NCBI RefSeq assembly: GCF_900103615.1
Contig: NZ_FNGW01000003.1
Location: 186,001-250,000 of the forward strand
Direction: 5' to 3'
DNA: 64,000 bases
Origin: Romboutsia lituseburensis DSM 797
GTDB taxonomy: Bacteria > Bacillota > Clostridia > Peptostreptococcales > Peptostreptococcaceae
Under the pieces are notes generated by a model, which was not told the origin of the DNA, ran no database searches, and worked only from the letters and a program-made list of their open reading frames with translations. Made by a program: the position numbers and the translations under genes. Of this stretch, positions 8,885-17,791 are shown one piece after another (the first letter of the stretch is position 1; each line of letters opens with the position of its first letter).

Positions 8885-9871
8885 ATGATATTAGTTTGTG
8901 GGGGAGCTGGATATATAGGTAGTCATACAGTAAGACAACTTATAGATAATTCAGAAGATGTAATTATAGTTGATAATTTAGAAACAGGTCACAAAGAAGC
9001 GATACATCCAAAAGCTAAGTTCTATAATGTGGATATAAGAGATAAAAAAGCATTAGAAACTGTATTTAAAGAAAATAAAATAGATGAAGTAATACATTTT
9101 GCAGCAAATTCATTAGTGGGAGAAAGTATGACAAATCCATTAAAGTATTATAACAATAATGTACATGGAACAGAAGTACTTCTAAATGTTATGGCAAAAC
9201 ATGATGTGAAAAAAATTGTATTTTCATCAACAGCGGCAACCTATGGGGAACCTAAAAATATTCCAATTCTTGAAAATGATGAAACAAAACCCACAAATGC
9301 ATATGGGGAAACAAAACTAGCTATGGAAAAGATGATGAAGTGGGCTGATATAGCACATGGTATTAAGTACATTTCACTTAGATATTTTAACGTAGCAGGT
9401 GCTCATGTAAGTGGAATAATAGGAGAAGATCATAATCCTGAGACTCATTTAATACCACTTATACTTCAGGTGCCATTGGGAAAAAGAGAATTTATATCTA
9501 TATTTGGTGATGATTATGATACTCATGATGGAACATGTGTAAGAGATTATATACATGTAAGTGATTTAGCAGAGGCACACATATTAGCAGTTAATAAATT
9601 AAGAGAAGGATTTAATAGTAATATATATAATTTAGGTAGTGGGAATGGATTTACAGTAAAAGAGATGATAGAAGCAGCAAGGCTTGTGACAGGACATTCT
9701 ATACCGGCTAAGGTTTGTGAAAGAAGAACTGGAGATCCTGCTAAACTTGTTGCATCATCAGAAAAAGCTAGACGTGAACTAGGATGGCAACCTAAATTTG
9801 AAAATATTGAGGCGATGATAGCCTCTGCTTGGAACTGGCATAAAAGTCATCCGAATGGTTTTGAAATGTAG
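8885..9871 (+). CDS. galE: UDP-glucose 4-epimerase
   Basis: Interconverts UDP-galactose and UDP-glucose using bound NAD+. This is an extended short-chain dehydrogenase fold: the nucleotide motif GGAGYIG starts at residue 6, the Ser-containing SSTAATYG segment follows, and the catalytic YGETK supplies the Tyr/Lys pair. The C-terminal substrate half includes RYFNVAGA and RRTGDPAKLVAS, typical of GalE. The 328 residues match the family. AGGAGG lies upstream. It regenerates UDP-glucose for the uridylyltransferase encoded next. Confidence 0.96.
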   Translation: MILVCGGAGYIGSHTVRQLIDNSEDVIIVDNLETGHKEAIHPKAKFYNVDIRDKKALETVFKENKIDEVIHFAANSLVGESMTNPLKYYNNNVHGTEVLLNVMAKHDVKKIVFSSTAATYGEPKNIPILENDETKPTNAYGETKLAMEKMMKWADIAHGIKYISLRYFNVAGAHVSGIIGEDHNPETHLIPLILQVPLGKREFISIFGDDYDTHDGTCVRDYIHVSDLAEAHILAVNKLREGFNSNIYNLGSGNGFTVKEMIEAARLVTGHSIPAKVCERRTGDPAKLVASSEKARRELGWQPKFENIEAMIASAWNWHKSHPNGFEM

Positions 9872-9893
9872 ATATTAAGGGAGAGATAGATAT

Positions 9894-11438
9894 ATGAATA
9901 TATACAGGGAATTTGAGAGGCTTATAAACTATGGAATAAAAAAAAGATTGTTTGAAAAAGAAGATATTATATATATAAGAAACTCATTAATTGAGTTATT
10001 TAGACTCGATGAATATATAATAGAAAATATAGAAGATGAAAATTTAGAAAATCCAACTGAAATTCTAGATAACTTATTGAGCTATGCTTTTAAAAATAAA
10101 ATATTAGAATCTAATTCTCCTATATATAGAGATTTGTTGGATACTAAAATCATGAATTTACTTATGCCTAGACCATCAGAGGTTATAAAGGAGTTTAATA
10201 AAAAATATCAAGAGGATAAAGTAAGTGCTACAAATTATTTATATGATTTAAGCAAGGCATGTAATTATGTTAGAACTCAAAGGGTAGCCCAAAATAAAAC
10301 ATGGAAAGTTGATACTGAGTATGGTGAAATTGATATAACTATAAACTTATCAAAGCCAGAAAAAGATCCAAAGGCTATAGCAGCTGCAAAAAACATGAAA
10401 CAATCAGTATATCCAAAGTGTTTATTGTGCAAAGAAAATGTAGGCTATGCAGGTAGATTAAATCATCCAGCGAGACAAAACTTAAGGGTAATACCATTTA
10501 AGTTAAAAGACGAAGAATGGAATCTTCAATATTCTCCGTATTCTTATTATAATGAGCATTGTATAGTATTTTCAAGTGAACATACCCCTATGAGTATAAA
10601 TAAAAATACTTTTGATCGGAATTTAGAATTTGTAGAAAAGTTTCCACATTATTTTATAGGATCGAATGCTGATTTACCAATAGTTGGTGGGTCTATACTA
10701 ACTCATGATCATTACCAAGGTGGGAGATATGAATTTGCTATGGCAAAAGCAGGTGATATTTATAGATTTTGTATAAATGGGTATGAAGATATAAAAGTAT
10801 CGATACTAAAATGGCCACTATCTGTAGTTAGGATAAGTGGTGAAAATAGAGATAATATAAGCCAATTAGCAGAAAAAATATTAACTCATTGGAAAAATTA
10901 TTCAGATGAAAACGTAGGAATACATTCACATACCAATGATATACCTCATAATACAATAACTCCAATAGCTAGAAGTAAAGATGGAAAATTTGAACTTGAT
11001 TTAGTTCTTAGAAATAATAGATGTGATGAAAATTATCCGGATGGCATATTCCATCCACATAAAGAACTTCATCATATAAAAAAAGAAAACATAGGTCTTA
11101 TAGAAGTATTAGGTTTAGCAGTTTTACCTTCTAGATTAAAAGAAGAATTAGCTGTAATAAGAACTTGTTTATTAGATGAAACTAAAGTAAATTTAATCAG
11201 GGAAGATGAAAAATTAAAAATGCATTTAGATTGGTTTAATAGTTTAAAGAAAAAATATATCTATTTTAATGAAAGTGATATTGATAAAATACTTGAAGAT
11301 GAAGTTGGAAATATATTCAAAAAAGTATTAGAACATTGTGGAGTATTTAAGTGGGATAAAGAAGGGTTAGATGCCATAAATAGGTATGTTATAGATTTAA
11401 AATTGTACGTTGAAGGGCGTAAAAGAGCAGATATATAA
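9894..11438 (+). CDS. galT: Galactose-1-phosphate uridylyltransferase, class II
   Basis: Transfers UMP from UDP-glucose to galactose-1-phosphate. At 514 residues it is the long Firmicutes class II type rather than the roughly 350-residue E. coli type. Recognisable segments are CLLCKENVGYAGRLNHPARQ near residue 180, the THDHYQGGRYEFAM segment around residue 270 with the family histidines, and FHPHKELHHIKKENIGLIEV in the C-terminal half. It starts 22 bp after galE with a GGGAGAG site. Its place between galE and galM completes the Leloir set. Confidence 0.94.
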   Translation: MNIYREFERLINYGIKKRLFEKEDIIYIRNSLIELFRLDEYIIENIEDENLENPTEILDNLLSYAFKNKILESNSPIYRDLLDTKIMNLLMPRPSEVIKEFNKKYQEDKVSATNYLYDLSKACNYVRTQRVAQNKTWKVDTEYGEIDITINLSKPEKDPKAIAAAKNMKQSVYPKCLLCKENVGYAGRLNHPARQNLRVIPFKLKDEEWNLQYSPYSYYNEHCIVFSSEHTPMSINKNTFDRNLEFVEKFPHYFIGSNADLPIVGGSILTHDHYQGGRYEFAMAKAGDIYRFCINGYEDIKVSILKWPLSVVRISGENRDNISQLAEKILTHWKNYSDENVGIHSHTNDIPHNTITPIARSKDGKFELDLVLRNNRCDENYPDGIFHPHKELHHIKKENIGLIEVLGLAVLPSRLKEELAVIRTCLLDETKVNLIREDEKLKMHLDWFNSLKKKYIYFNESDIDKILEDEVGNIFKKVLEHCGVFKWDKEGLDAINRYVIDLKLYVEGRKRADI

Positions 11439-11491
11439 TCTGTAGCTTTTACAAATAAAATGTATATAAAAACAAATTAGGATTTGGTGAT

Positions 11492-12532
11492 ATGATGAAG
11501 TGTACTAAAAATATAGTTGGCAAAATAAGTGATAGAGATATAGTAGCTTATAACATAAAGTATGACAATAAATTTGAGGTAGAAATACTTAATTTAGGAG
11601 GAATTATCACTAAAATAATAACTCCAGATAAAGATAATAATTTTGAAAATGTAGTAGTTGGATATAAAGAAATAGAAAGTTATATAGAAAACCCATCATA
11701 TTTAGGTGCAATTATAGGCAGAACATCAGGTCGAATTTGTGAAGGCAATGTAACTATAGATGGAAGATTATATAGCTTATCCAAAAACTATAATCCTCAT
11801 CATGGTCATGGAGGAAACTTTGGGTTTAATAAAAAGATATGGGAAGTTAATATTATAGAAGAAAAGGATAATATAACTTTGAGATTGTATACAATTAGCC
11901 AAGATAAAGAAGAAAATTATCCAGGTAATTTAGATATTATTGTTAGCTTTAAAGTATATGAAGACTTTAAAATAGAGCAAACATATGAATGTAAGTGTGA
12001 TAAAACTACTTTAGTTAATTTAACAAATCATAGCTATTTCAACCTAAGTGGAAATATAAAATTACCTATAACAAAACAATATTTAAAAATAGACTCTGAT
12101 TATATACTAGAATTAGATAAAACTTGTGCAGTAACAGGAAAAAGTATTAATGTAAAAGATACACCTTTTGATTTTAAGGATATAAAGAGTATAGGAAAAG
12201 ATATAGACTGTGATAATGAACAAATAAAAATAGGAAATGGCTATGACCACACATTTTTATTAAATAAGAATGGAAAAATACATTTAGAAGACAGGGTATC
12301 AAAAAGAGTATTAGATATTATAACAGATCAAAAATCAGTAGTTGTTTATAGTATGAATTTTCCAGATGATATTGAATTATACAATGGTAAAAAAGCACAA
12401 AAAAGATTTGGAATATGCTTTGAAACACAAGCACCTCCAATAGGAAGAGAAATGTGTTTTATAAAATATTCTACTTTAAATAAAGGTGAAGTATATAAAC
12501 AAAAAACTGTATATAAATTTTCAAAAAAATAA
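11492..12532 (+). CDS. galM: Aldose 1-epimerase (mutarotase)
   Basis: Converts beta-D-galactose released by beta-galactosidase into the alpha anomer used by galactokinase. Family motifs are present: the NPHHGHGGNFGFNKKIW stretch near residue 100, NLTNHSYFNL with a catalytic histidine near residue 180, DHTFLL near residue 252 and the catalytic-glutamate segment FETQAPP near residue 311. The 346-residue length is normal. Two adjacent ATGs (11492, 11495) follow a GGTGAT site and either could start translation. Last gene of the gal operon, followed by a terminator. Confidence 0.93.
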   Translation: MMKCTKNIVGKISDRDIVAYNIKYDNKFEVEILNLGGIITKIITPDKDNNFENVVVGYKEIESYIENPSYLGAIIGRTSGRICEGNVTIDGRLYSLSKNYNPHHGHGGNFGFNKKIWEVNIIEEKDNITLRLYTISQDKEENYPGNLDIIVSFKVYEDFKIEQTYECKCDKTTLVNLTNHSYFNLSGNIKLPITKQYLKIDSDYILELDKTCAVTGKSINVKDTPFDFKDIKSIGKDIDCDNEQIKIGNGYDHTFLLNKNGKIHLEDRVSKRVLDIITDQKSVVVYSMNFPDDIELYNGKKAQKRFGICFETQAPPIGREMCFIKYSTLNKGEVYKQKTVYKFSKK

Positions 12533-12541
12533 ATCCAATAT

Positions 12542-12572
12542 AAAAAACTACTTAATTTTAAGTAGTTTTTTT
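12542..12572 (+). terminator. Intrinsic terminator after galM
   Basis: A 13-bp stem (12542-12554 with 12559-12571, loop ATTT) whose 3' arm runs into a T7 tract ends the gal operon. Confidence 0.85.
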
Positions 12573-12691
12573 ATATTATCTAATATAGTTTCAAATTCAG
12601 TCTAATTTTATACTACAATTTGTCAAATTTGAACTTTATTGAGTCTAGAGTCATATATAAATAAAGAAGTAATTAATTAAGGAGGATAAAT

Positions 12692-13984
12692 ATGAGAAAT
12701 TATAATAGTTATAGAAATCTATTTATAGGAATAGACACACCTGTAATGATAAAAAACGGAAAGATTGTAACTCCAATAAATTTTGATAATGGAGCAACAA
12801 CACCTCCTATAAATATGGCGGCAAACGCAATTATTGAAAATTCACTAATATATGGGCCAATAGCTAGAGGAGCAGGTCAGAAAGGTGATTTATGTACTCA
12901 AAAATATGAAGAAGCTAGGGGGCAAATTTTAGCATTCTTTAACTTATTAGGATGCAATTCACACACTGTAATATACACAAAAAACACAACAGAAGGAATA
13001 AATTTATTAGCTAATATACTAATAAAAGATAAAAATGAGAAGATATTAACAACTAGAATGGAACACCATGCTAATGACTTACCATGGAGAAAAGTAGCTA
13101 CTGTAGAATATATAGATGTAGATGAATTAGGAAGGATCAATATAAATGATATAGAAAAGAAGTTGACAGAAAGCAATGGAGAGATTAAATATGTAAGTAT
13201 AACTGGTGCATCAAATGTTACGGGCTATACAAATCCGATTAATGAAATTGCTAAAATATGTCATAAATATAATGCGAAAATAATCGTTGATGGGGCTCAG
13301 CTTATAGCACATAAAAAAGTAGATATGAAGGGTAGAACAGCAGAAGAGCAAATAGACTTTTTAGCATTTTCGGCACATAAAGCATATGCTCCTTATGGAA
13401 GTGGAGCAGTAGTAGGATTAACTGAGGAACTCTCACAAGCAGAACCATTTTTAAGAGGTGGAGGGTGTGTTGATTTAGTAAGTGATTATGATGTTGTATG
13501 GAGTGAACCAGCCCATAAAGATGAAGCTGGAACATCAAATTTTTTAGGTGTAATGGCTATGGTAAGTTCATTAAATCAATTAAGAGATATAGGATTTAGA
13601 AATATATCTAGTCATGAAATGTTACTTAAAAATTACTTAATAAAAGAGATGAAAAAGTTAGATAGAGTAATACTTTATGGTGATACAGAGTATACGGAAG
13701 ATAGATTAGGTGTAATTACATTTAATATAGAAGGGATAGAGTTTGACACAGTCGCACATAAATTTGCAGAAGAATTCGGAATAGCTTTGAGATATGCTAA
13801 ATTCTGTGCTCACCCATATGTAAATAGATTGTTAGGTATAAGTGATGAAGAAGCTTATAAACATGCAATGGATGAAGATTTAAAACAATATGGAATGGTT
13901 AGGCTAAGTCTAGGTTTATACAATACTTTAGAAGAAGCAGAACTTTTTATAAGAGCTTTGAAGAGCATAATAAGAAATAATTAA
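12692..13984 (+). CDS. Class V aminotransferase (cysteine desulfurase-like)
   Basis: A PLP enzyme of aminotransferase class V, the fold shared by cysteine desulfurases, selenocysteine lyases and isopenicillin-epimerase-like proteins. Visible motifs are the substrate-side FDNGATTPP near residue 30, TEGINLLAN near residue 95, VDGAQLIAHKKVD containing the PLP-ring Asp, and SAHKAYAPYGSG, whose Lys forms the Schiff base. A GGGCVDLVSD-containing loop and a C-terminal FCAHPYVNRLLG Cys region resemble the IscS/SufS active-site area without proving desulfurase activity. AAGGAGG precedes the ATG. No scaffold protein (IscU, SufU) lies nearby, so the acceptor is unknown. It stands alone between the gal terminator and a cobalamin riboswitch. 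Confidence 0.75.
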   Translation: MRNYNSYRNLFIGIDTPVMIKNGKIVTPINFDNGATTPPINMAANAIIENSLIYGPIARGAGQKGDLCTQKYEEARGQILAFFNLLGCNSHTVIYTKNTTEGINLLANILIKDKNEKILTTRMEHHANDLPWRKVATVEYIDVDELGRININDIEKKLTESNGEIKYVSITGASNVTGYTNPINEIAKICHKYNAKIIVDGAQLIAHKKVDMKGRTAEEQIDFLAFSAHKAYAPYGSGAVVGLTEELSQAEPFLRGGGCVDLVSDYDVVWSEPAHKDEAGTSNFLGVMAMVSSLNQLRDIGFRNISSHEMLLKNYLIKEMKKLDRVILYGDTEYTEDRLGVITFNIEGIEFDTVAHKFAEEFGIALRYAKFCAHPYVNRLLGISDEEAYKHAMDEDLKQYGMVRLSLGLYNTLEEAELFIRALKSIIRNN

Positions 13985-14024
13985 TGAAAGATTATGAAAA
14001 GAAAAATAGGGTATAAACAATATT

Positions 14025-14275
14025 ATTGAAATAAAAGGTTGCAAATACGCGAAGTATAAGCTACTATAAAAGTGAGAAAAAATAATAATAAAAGTATTGG
14101 TGTTTATGCAACTTAATAGGGAATTAGATTAAAAGTCTAAGCTACCCCAGTAACCGTAAAACTGACGAAATCAAATATACCACTGAGCAATCGGGAAGGT
14201 TTGAAAGTAGGATGAAGTTGAGCCGGGATACCTGCCAATATCTTTAACGTTAATATCTTCTGAGGGTTGGATATT
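14025..14275 (+). ncRNA. Cobalamin (B12) riboswitch
   Basis: Conserved blocks occur in order: a P2-like helix GTTGCA/TGCAAC (around 14039 and 14107), the core GCTACCCCAGTAACCGT near 14141, a GACGAA element at 14164, CCACTG near 14180, GGGAAGG near 14193 and the B12 box AGCCGGGATACCTGCC at 14221-14236. Adenosylcobalamin binding to such aptamers normally turns the downstream gene off. A terminator hairpin sits 65 nt beyond the B12 box, which fits transcriptional control. Exact ends are approximate because P1 is hard to place by eye. Confidence 0.92.
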
Positions 14276-14300
14276 TAACTATATAATAATGATAAAATCA

Positions 14301-14328
14301 AAAGCATGCTCTCAAAGCATGCTTTTTT
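14301..14328 (+). terminator. Riboswitch expression-platform terminator
   Basis: Stem AAAGCATGCT/AGCATGCTTT (14301-14310 with 14316-14325, loop CTCAA) followed by a T-run. It lies between the cobalamin aptamer and the BtuF-like gene, so it is the probable on/off element of the riboswitch. I could not identify the antiterminator strand with confidence. Confidence 0.8.
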
Positions 14329-14409
14329 GTTTTTTGAATTAGTATTAAAGTTAAATAAAGAAGTAAAAACAAAATTTATAAGTGAAAATTATAAGTAAGG
14401 AGAAAGAAA

Positions 14410-15318
14410 ATGAAAAAGAAACTAACGAGTATATTAGCATTAGTATTAGTATTTATGCTAGCTACTGTAGGATGTAGCCAAAAAAGTAAAACAATAAAAG
14501 ACAGGGAAGGAAATGATGTTACACTTCCTAAAAAAATGGATAGAATAATATCAACAGCACCATCAAACACAGAGGTACTAGTAGACTTAGGTCTTGCCGA
14601 TAAATTAGTAGCAGTGGATAAATATTCAACAGATATAGAAGGAATAAACAAAGACATAGAAAAAATTGATTTCTTAAATCCAGATGCAGAAGCAATAATA
14701 GCTCTAAATCCAGACATCATAATAGCATCAGGACATAATAAAACAGGTTCGAGTGAAGATCCATTTAAACTTATAAAAGAAGCTGGAATAAGTGTAGTTT
14801 ACATACCAAGTAGTGAAAGTATACAAGGAATTTATGATGATATTATGTTTTTAGCAGATATAACTGATAAAAAAGAAAAAGGTCAACAAATAGTAGACAA
14901 TATGAAAAAAGAAGTAGATGAAATAAAAGCTATAGGTGAAACTATAAAAGATAAGAAGAAAGTTTATTTTGAAATAGGACCAGCACCGAATTTATATAGT
15001 TTTGGTAATTCTACATTCTTAAATGAAATGATAGAATTAGTTGGAGCTGAAAATGTATTTAAAGATGAAAAAGCATGGATAAGTCCAAGTGAGGAATCAG
15101 TAATAGATAAAAATCCAGATGTAATCTTAACTAATGTAGGCTATATTAAAAATCCTTTAGATGAAATTAAATCTCGTAATGGATGGAACAATATAACTGC
15201 AGTTAAAGATAATAAAGTATTTTTAATAGATAAAAATGCATCATCTCGTCCATCACATCATGCTATAAAAGCTCTTAAGGAAATGGCAGTAGCAATTTAC
15301 CCTGAAAGTTATAAGTAG
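14410..15318 (+). CDS. Cobalamin/iron-chelate ABC substrate-binding lipoprotein (BtuF-like)
   Basis: Periplasmic-binding-protein family class III (BtuF/FhuD/FepB) that captures a corrinoid or metal chelate outside the membrane for an ABC importer. The N-terminus has KKK, a hydrophobic stretch and an ATVGC lipobox (Cys22), predicting a lipid-anchored protein. The mature part carries the family opening DREGNDVTLPKKMDRIISTAPSN-type block, the STAPSNTEVLVDLG motif and the central rigid helix; length is 302 residues. Specificity for cobalamin is inferred from the riboswitch immediately upstream, not from the protein itself. No BtuC permease or BtuD ATPase gene follows: a terminator comes 5 bp after the stop. 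It must therefore work with a transporter encoded elsewhere. GGAG precedes the ATG. Confidence 0.87.
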   Translation: MKKKLTSILALVLVFMLATVGCSQKSKTIKDREGNDVTLPKKMDRIISTAPSNTEVLVDLGLADKLVAVDKYSTDIEGINKDIEKIDFLNPDAEAIIALNPDIIIASGHNKTGSSEDPFKLIKEAGISVVYIPSSESIQGIYDDIMFLADITDKKEKGQQIVDNMKKEVDEIKAIGETIKDKKKVYFEIGPAPNLYSFGNSTFLNEMIELVGAENVFKDEKAWISPSEESVIDKNPDVILTNVGYIKNPLDEIKSRNGWNNITAVKDNKVFLIDKNASSRPSHHAIKALKEMAVAIYPESYK

Positions 15319-15322
15319 AAAT

Positions 15323-15357
15323 AAAATAACACCTGTATTTTACAGGTGTTATTTTTG
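15323..15357. terminator. Bidirectional terminator between convergent genes
   Basis: A 15-bp stem (15323-15337 with 15341-15355, loop TTT) flanked by A- and T-rich arms lies between the BtuF-like gene and the convergent AraC-family gene and can serve both. Confidence 0.85.
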
Positions 15358-15358
15358 T

Positions 15359-16504
15359 TTAATCATAAATTGATTTTGAATATTCAGTAGGTGAAATACC
15401 AAAATTAGATTTAAATTTTTTTGAAAAATAATGAATTGATGAAAATCCGAGCATTTCAGAAATTTCACTAAGCGTATATGTAGAGTTTTTAATAAGTTCC
15501 TTGCTTTTGTTAAGCTTAAGGTCATTAATATAATTTTTCACAGTATTATCCATATTATTTTTAAATAAAGAGTGCAACATAGATGAACTAATACAAAAAT
15601 GTCGGCATAAAGTATCGACAGAAAGCTTTTCGTATAAATTATTGTCTATAAATTTTATTATTTCATTTATCAAATTATTTTCATAAGTTTGTTGCATATG
15701 AGTGGTTGGTTTAGATTGAAAATAAGAATTTTCTAATCTGAGGGTTTGTATAATAAGTTGCTTTAAATAACAAAGTGATAAATCGTTAGAGTATATACTA
15801 TTGCTAGAAAGTTCTTCTATTAATTTGCTAACAATAAAATACGAGTCTCTTTGCAGTGTAAATACTTTATTACACAATAACTCATGATGATTAAAGTCCA
15901 TATTAAAATTAATCGTTAAATAGGAACTGCTAGAATCTAGAGTTGATTGAGTATGAAATTGAAGTGGAGCATAAAAAATTAAATCTCCTTGTTTTAATTC
16001 ATATTTCTTATCATCTACAGTAGTAGATAAGAAACCTTTATCAACATAAGTAAGCTCCCAATATGGATGTGTTTCTCCGGGAAAATTATAGTTTAGGCCT
16101 TTCTCTTGATAAAATTTAGTATATATTTCATTTATATTTAAAGAGGGTGAAATATTCTTGTAAGTATATTTTTCTTTTAAGTTTATAGATTTTAAATCTT
16201 TGCTATCACAAGAAATTTTAATTTCGCAGTCATCAGATACACAAATAAGATTAAAATAAATACCTTTTTTTAAATTCAACGTTCTATTTATTATAAATGA
16301 TTCTAAAGTATTACCATCAGAAGAAACTAATATCATTACAACTCCTTTAATTACTTTTATAAATAGATCATTTCTATCAACTAAAAATAAAGTTTTAATA
16401 CTTTTATTTTTAAATAAAAATTTACTTTCATAATCAAAGCTTATATTTTCATAGATTAAATCCCCAAAGTTTTTAAATGTCGGACTCGTTGTTTTATTAA
16501 ACAT
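15359..16504 (-). CDS. AraC-family transcriptional regulator
   Basis: Predicted DNA-binding activator of about 381 residues. The C-terminal 100 residues hold two helix-turn-helix units: FIDNNLYEKLSVDTLCRHFCIS with its partner, then TLSEISEMLGFSSIHYFSKKFK with the family ending FGISPTEYSKS. The central region (GETHPYWELTYVDKG to GDLIFYAPLQFHTQ) is a cupin-type sensor domain, as in sugar-sensing AraC proteins. A longer reading frame opens at 16522, but GGGGTGA lies seven bases before the ATG at 16504, so the shorter start is preferred. The neighbour transcribed toward it is the BtuF-like gene; upstream is an empty 313-bp spacer and then the DUF2156 gene. The target is unknown. Confidence 0.88.
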   Translation of the reverse strand: MFNKTTSPTFKNFGDLIYENISFDYESKFLFKNKSIKTLFLVDRNDLFIKVIKGVVMILVSSDGNTLESFIINRTLNLKKGIYFNLICVSDDCEIKISCDSKDLKSINLKEKYTYKNISPSLNINEIYTKFYQEKGLNYNFPGETHPYWELTYVDKGFLSTTVDDKKYELKQGDLIFYAPLQFHTQSTLDSSSSYLTINFNMDFNHHELLCNKVFTLQRDSYFIVSKLIEELSSNSIYSNDLSLCYLKQLIIQTLRLENSYFQSKPTTHMQQTYENNLINEIIKFIDNNLYEKLSVDTLCRHFCISSSMLHSLFKNNMDNTVKNYINDLKLNKSKELIKNSTYTLSEISEMLGFSSIHYFSKKFKSNFGISPTEYSKSIYD

Positions 16505-16817
16505 AAAATCACCCCAATACAATGTCTATAATTAAATTATATCTAAATACCATATATAAACTCAAGTAAATAGTAATAAAAGAACTTGTTATTTTGATAG
16601 ATATTTCTAAGCGTTTATTCCTATTTTATTTATATCTTTATTTAAATACTACTTATACAAATCATTTTTTATATACAAATAAAGAAATAAATCAACAAAG
16701 ATAAATATTAATAATATTATAATAATAGTTAAAATTTGATTAGTATCACATTTTTTATAAAAATAAAGTGATATTATTTTTAATGAGATTAAAAATATTA
16801 AAATTGGAGGATTTGTT
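16505..16817. other. AT-rich divergent spacer
   Basis: 313 bp between divergent AraC and DUF2156 genes. It must hold both promoters, but apart from AT-rich -10-like runs and the ribosome binding sites I see no convincing operator, RNA gene or repeat. Confidence 0.5.
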
Positions 16818-17738
16818 TTGTTTGAATTAGTAGAAGACGTTGTATTATTTAAACCTATAGATATAGATGCAAAAGATGTATTGCAACCATATTTTGATTT
16901 AGTAGATTATGAAGCATGTGAATATTGCTTTGTGACATTATATATGTGGAAAGATTTATATAAGACAGTTTATTATGTAGAAGATGATTTTGCTATAGTT
17001 TCTGGAGAATATGATGGAAGTGAATTTGTAGTACTTCCACTAGCATCTAAAGAAAATATGGGAAAGGCAATTAAATTTATAATCGATACATTTAAAGGTA
17101 AAGGAAAAAAAATTCATTTAAGAGCTATAACTAAAGAAATAGTTGATTTCATGAAAGTAAATTATGAAGGAATGTTCGAATACATCGAAGAAAGAGACTA
17201 CTTTGATTATGTTTATGATGGAGAAAGTTTAAGAACTTTAGCTGGTCGTAAAAATCAGAAAAAGAGAAACCATTTAAACTACTTCTTAAAAGAATATGAA
17301 AATAGATTTGAATATAAGAAAATAGAAAGTGAAAAACAATTTAAGGAATGTATAAATCTTGTACAACTATGGTCTGAAGGAAAAGAAGTTCAAAAAGATT
17401 ATGATGATGAGTTTAATGCTATACAAAGAATTTTTGATAATTATGAATTGTTAAAAGAAAATTTAAGAATAGGAGGGATATATATAGATTCTAAACTAGA
17501 AGCTTTTACAATTGGTGAAATGTTAAACAATGATATGGCTGTAATACATATTGAAAAAGCTAATCCTGATATAAGAGGGCTATATCCATATATAAATCAA
17601 CAATTTTTATTAAATGAATTTAAAAATACTAAATTTATAAACAGAGAAGAAGATTTAGGAATAGAAGGGCTTAGAAAAGCTAAACTTTCTTATCATCCAA
17701 TCAAGTTTGTAGAAAAATATACTGTATTAGAAATTTAA
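16818..17738 (+). CDS. DUF2156 (phosphatidylglycerol lysyltransferase C-terminal-like) protein
   Basis: Resembles the cytosolic GNAT-like half of the MprF/LPG synthase family as a stand-alone protein of 306 residues. The segments AGRKNQKKRNHLNYFLKEY near residue 140 and the C-terminal FINREEDLGIEGLRKAKLSYHP are characteristic of DUF2156 proteins widespread in Clostridia. No membrane domain is present, so lipid lysinylation is unlikely and the acyl or aminoacyl substrate is unknown. Translation begins at TTG 16818, supported by GGAGG seven bases upstream; no better ATG exists. It is a single-gene unit with its own terminator. Confidence 0.75.
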   Translation: MFELVEDVVLFKPIDIDAKDVLQPYFDLVDYEACEYCFVTLYMWKDLYKTVYYVEDDFAIVSGEYDGSEFVVLPLASKENMGKAIKFIIDTFKGKGKKIHLRAITKEIVDFMKVNYEGMFEYIEERDYFDYVYDGESLRTLAGRKNQKKRNHLNYFLKEYENRFEYKKIESEKQFKECINLVQLWSEGKEVQKDYDDEFNAIQRIFDNYELLKENLRIGGIYIDSKLEAFTIGEMLNNDMAVIHIEKANPDIRGLYPYINQQFLLNEFKNTKFINREEDLGIEGLRKAKLSYHPIKFVEKYTVLEI

Positions 17739-17764
17739 AAAGGGAATACTATTCCCTTTTTATT
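17737..17764. terminator. Terminator between convergent genes
   Basis: A-rich arm plus AGGGAAT, 3-nt loop, ATTCCCT and a T-run (17737-17764). It can act for the DUF2156 gene and for the convergent Crp/Fnr gene. Confidence 0.8.
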
Positions 17765-17791
17765 TTATGTATTAAAAATTATAATATAAAA

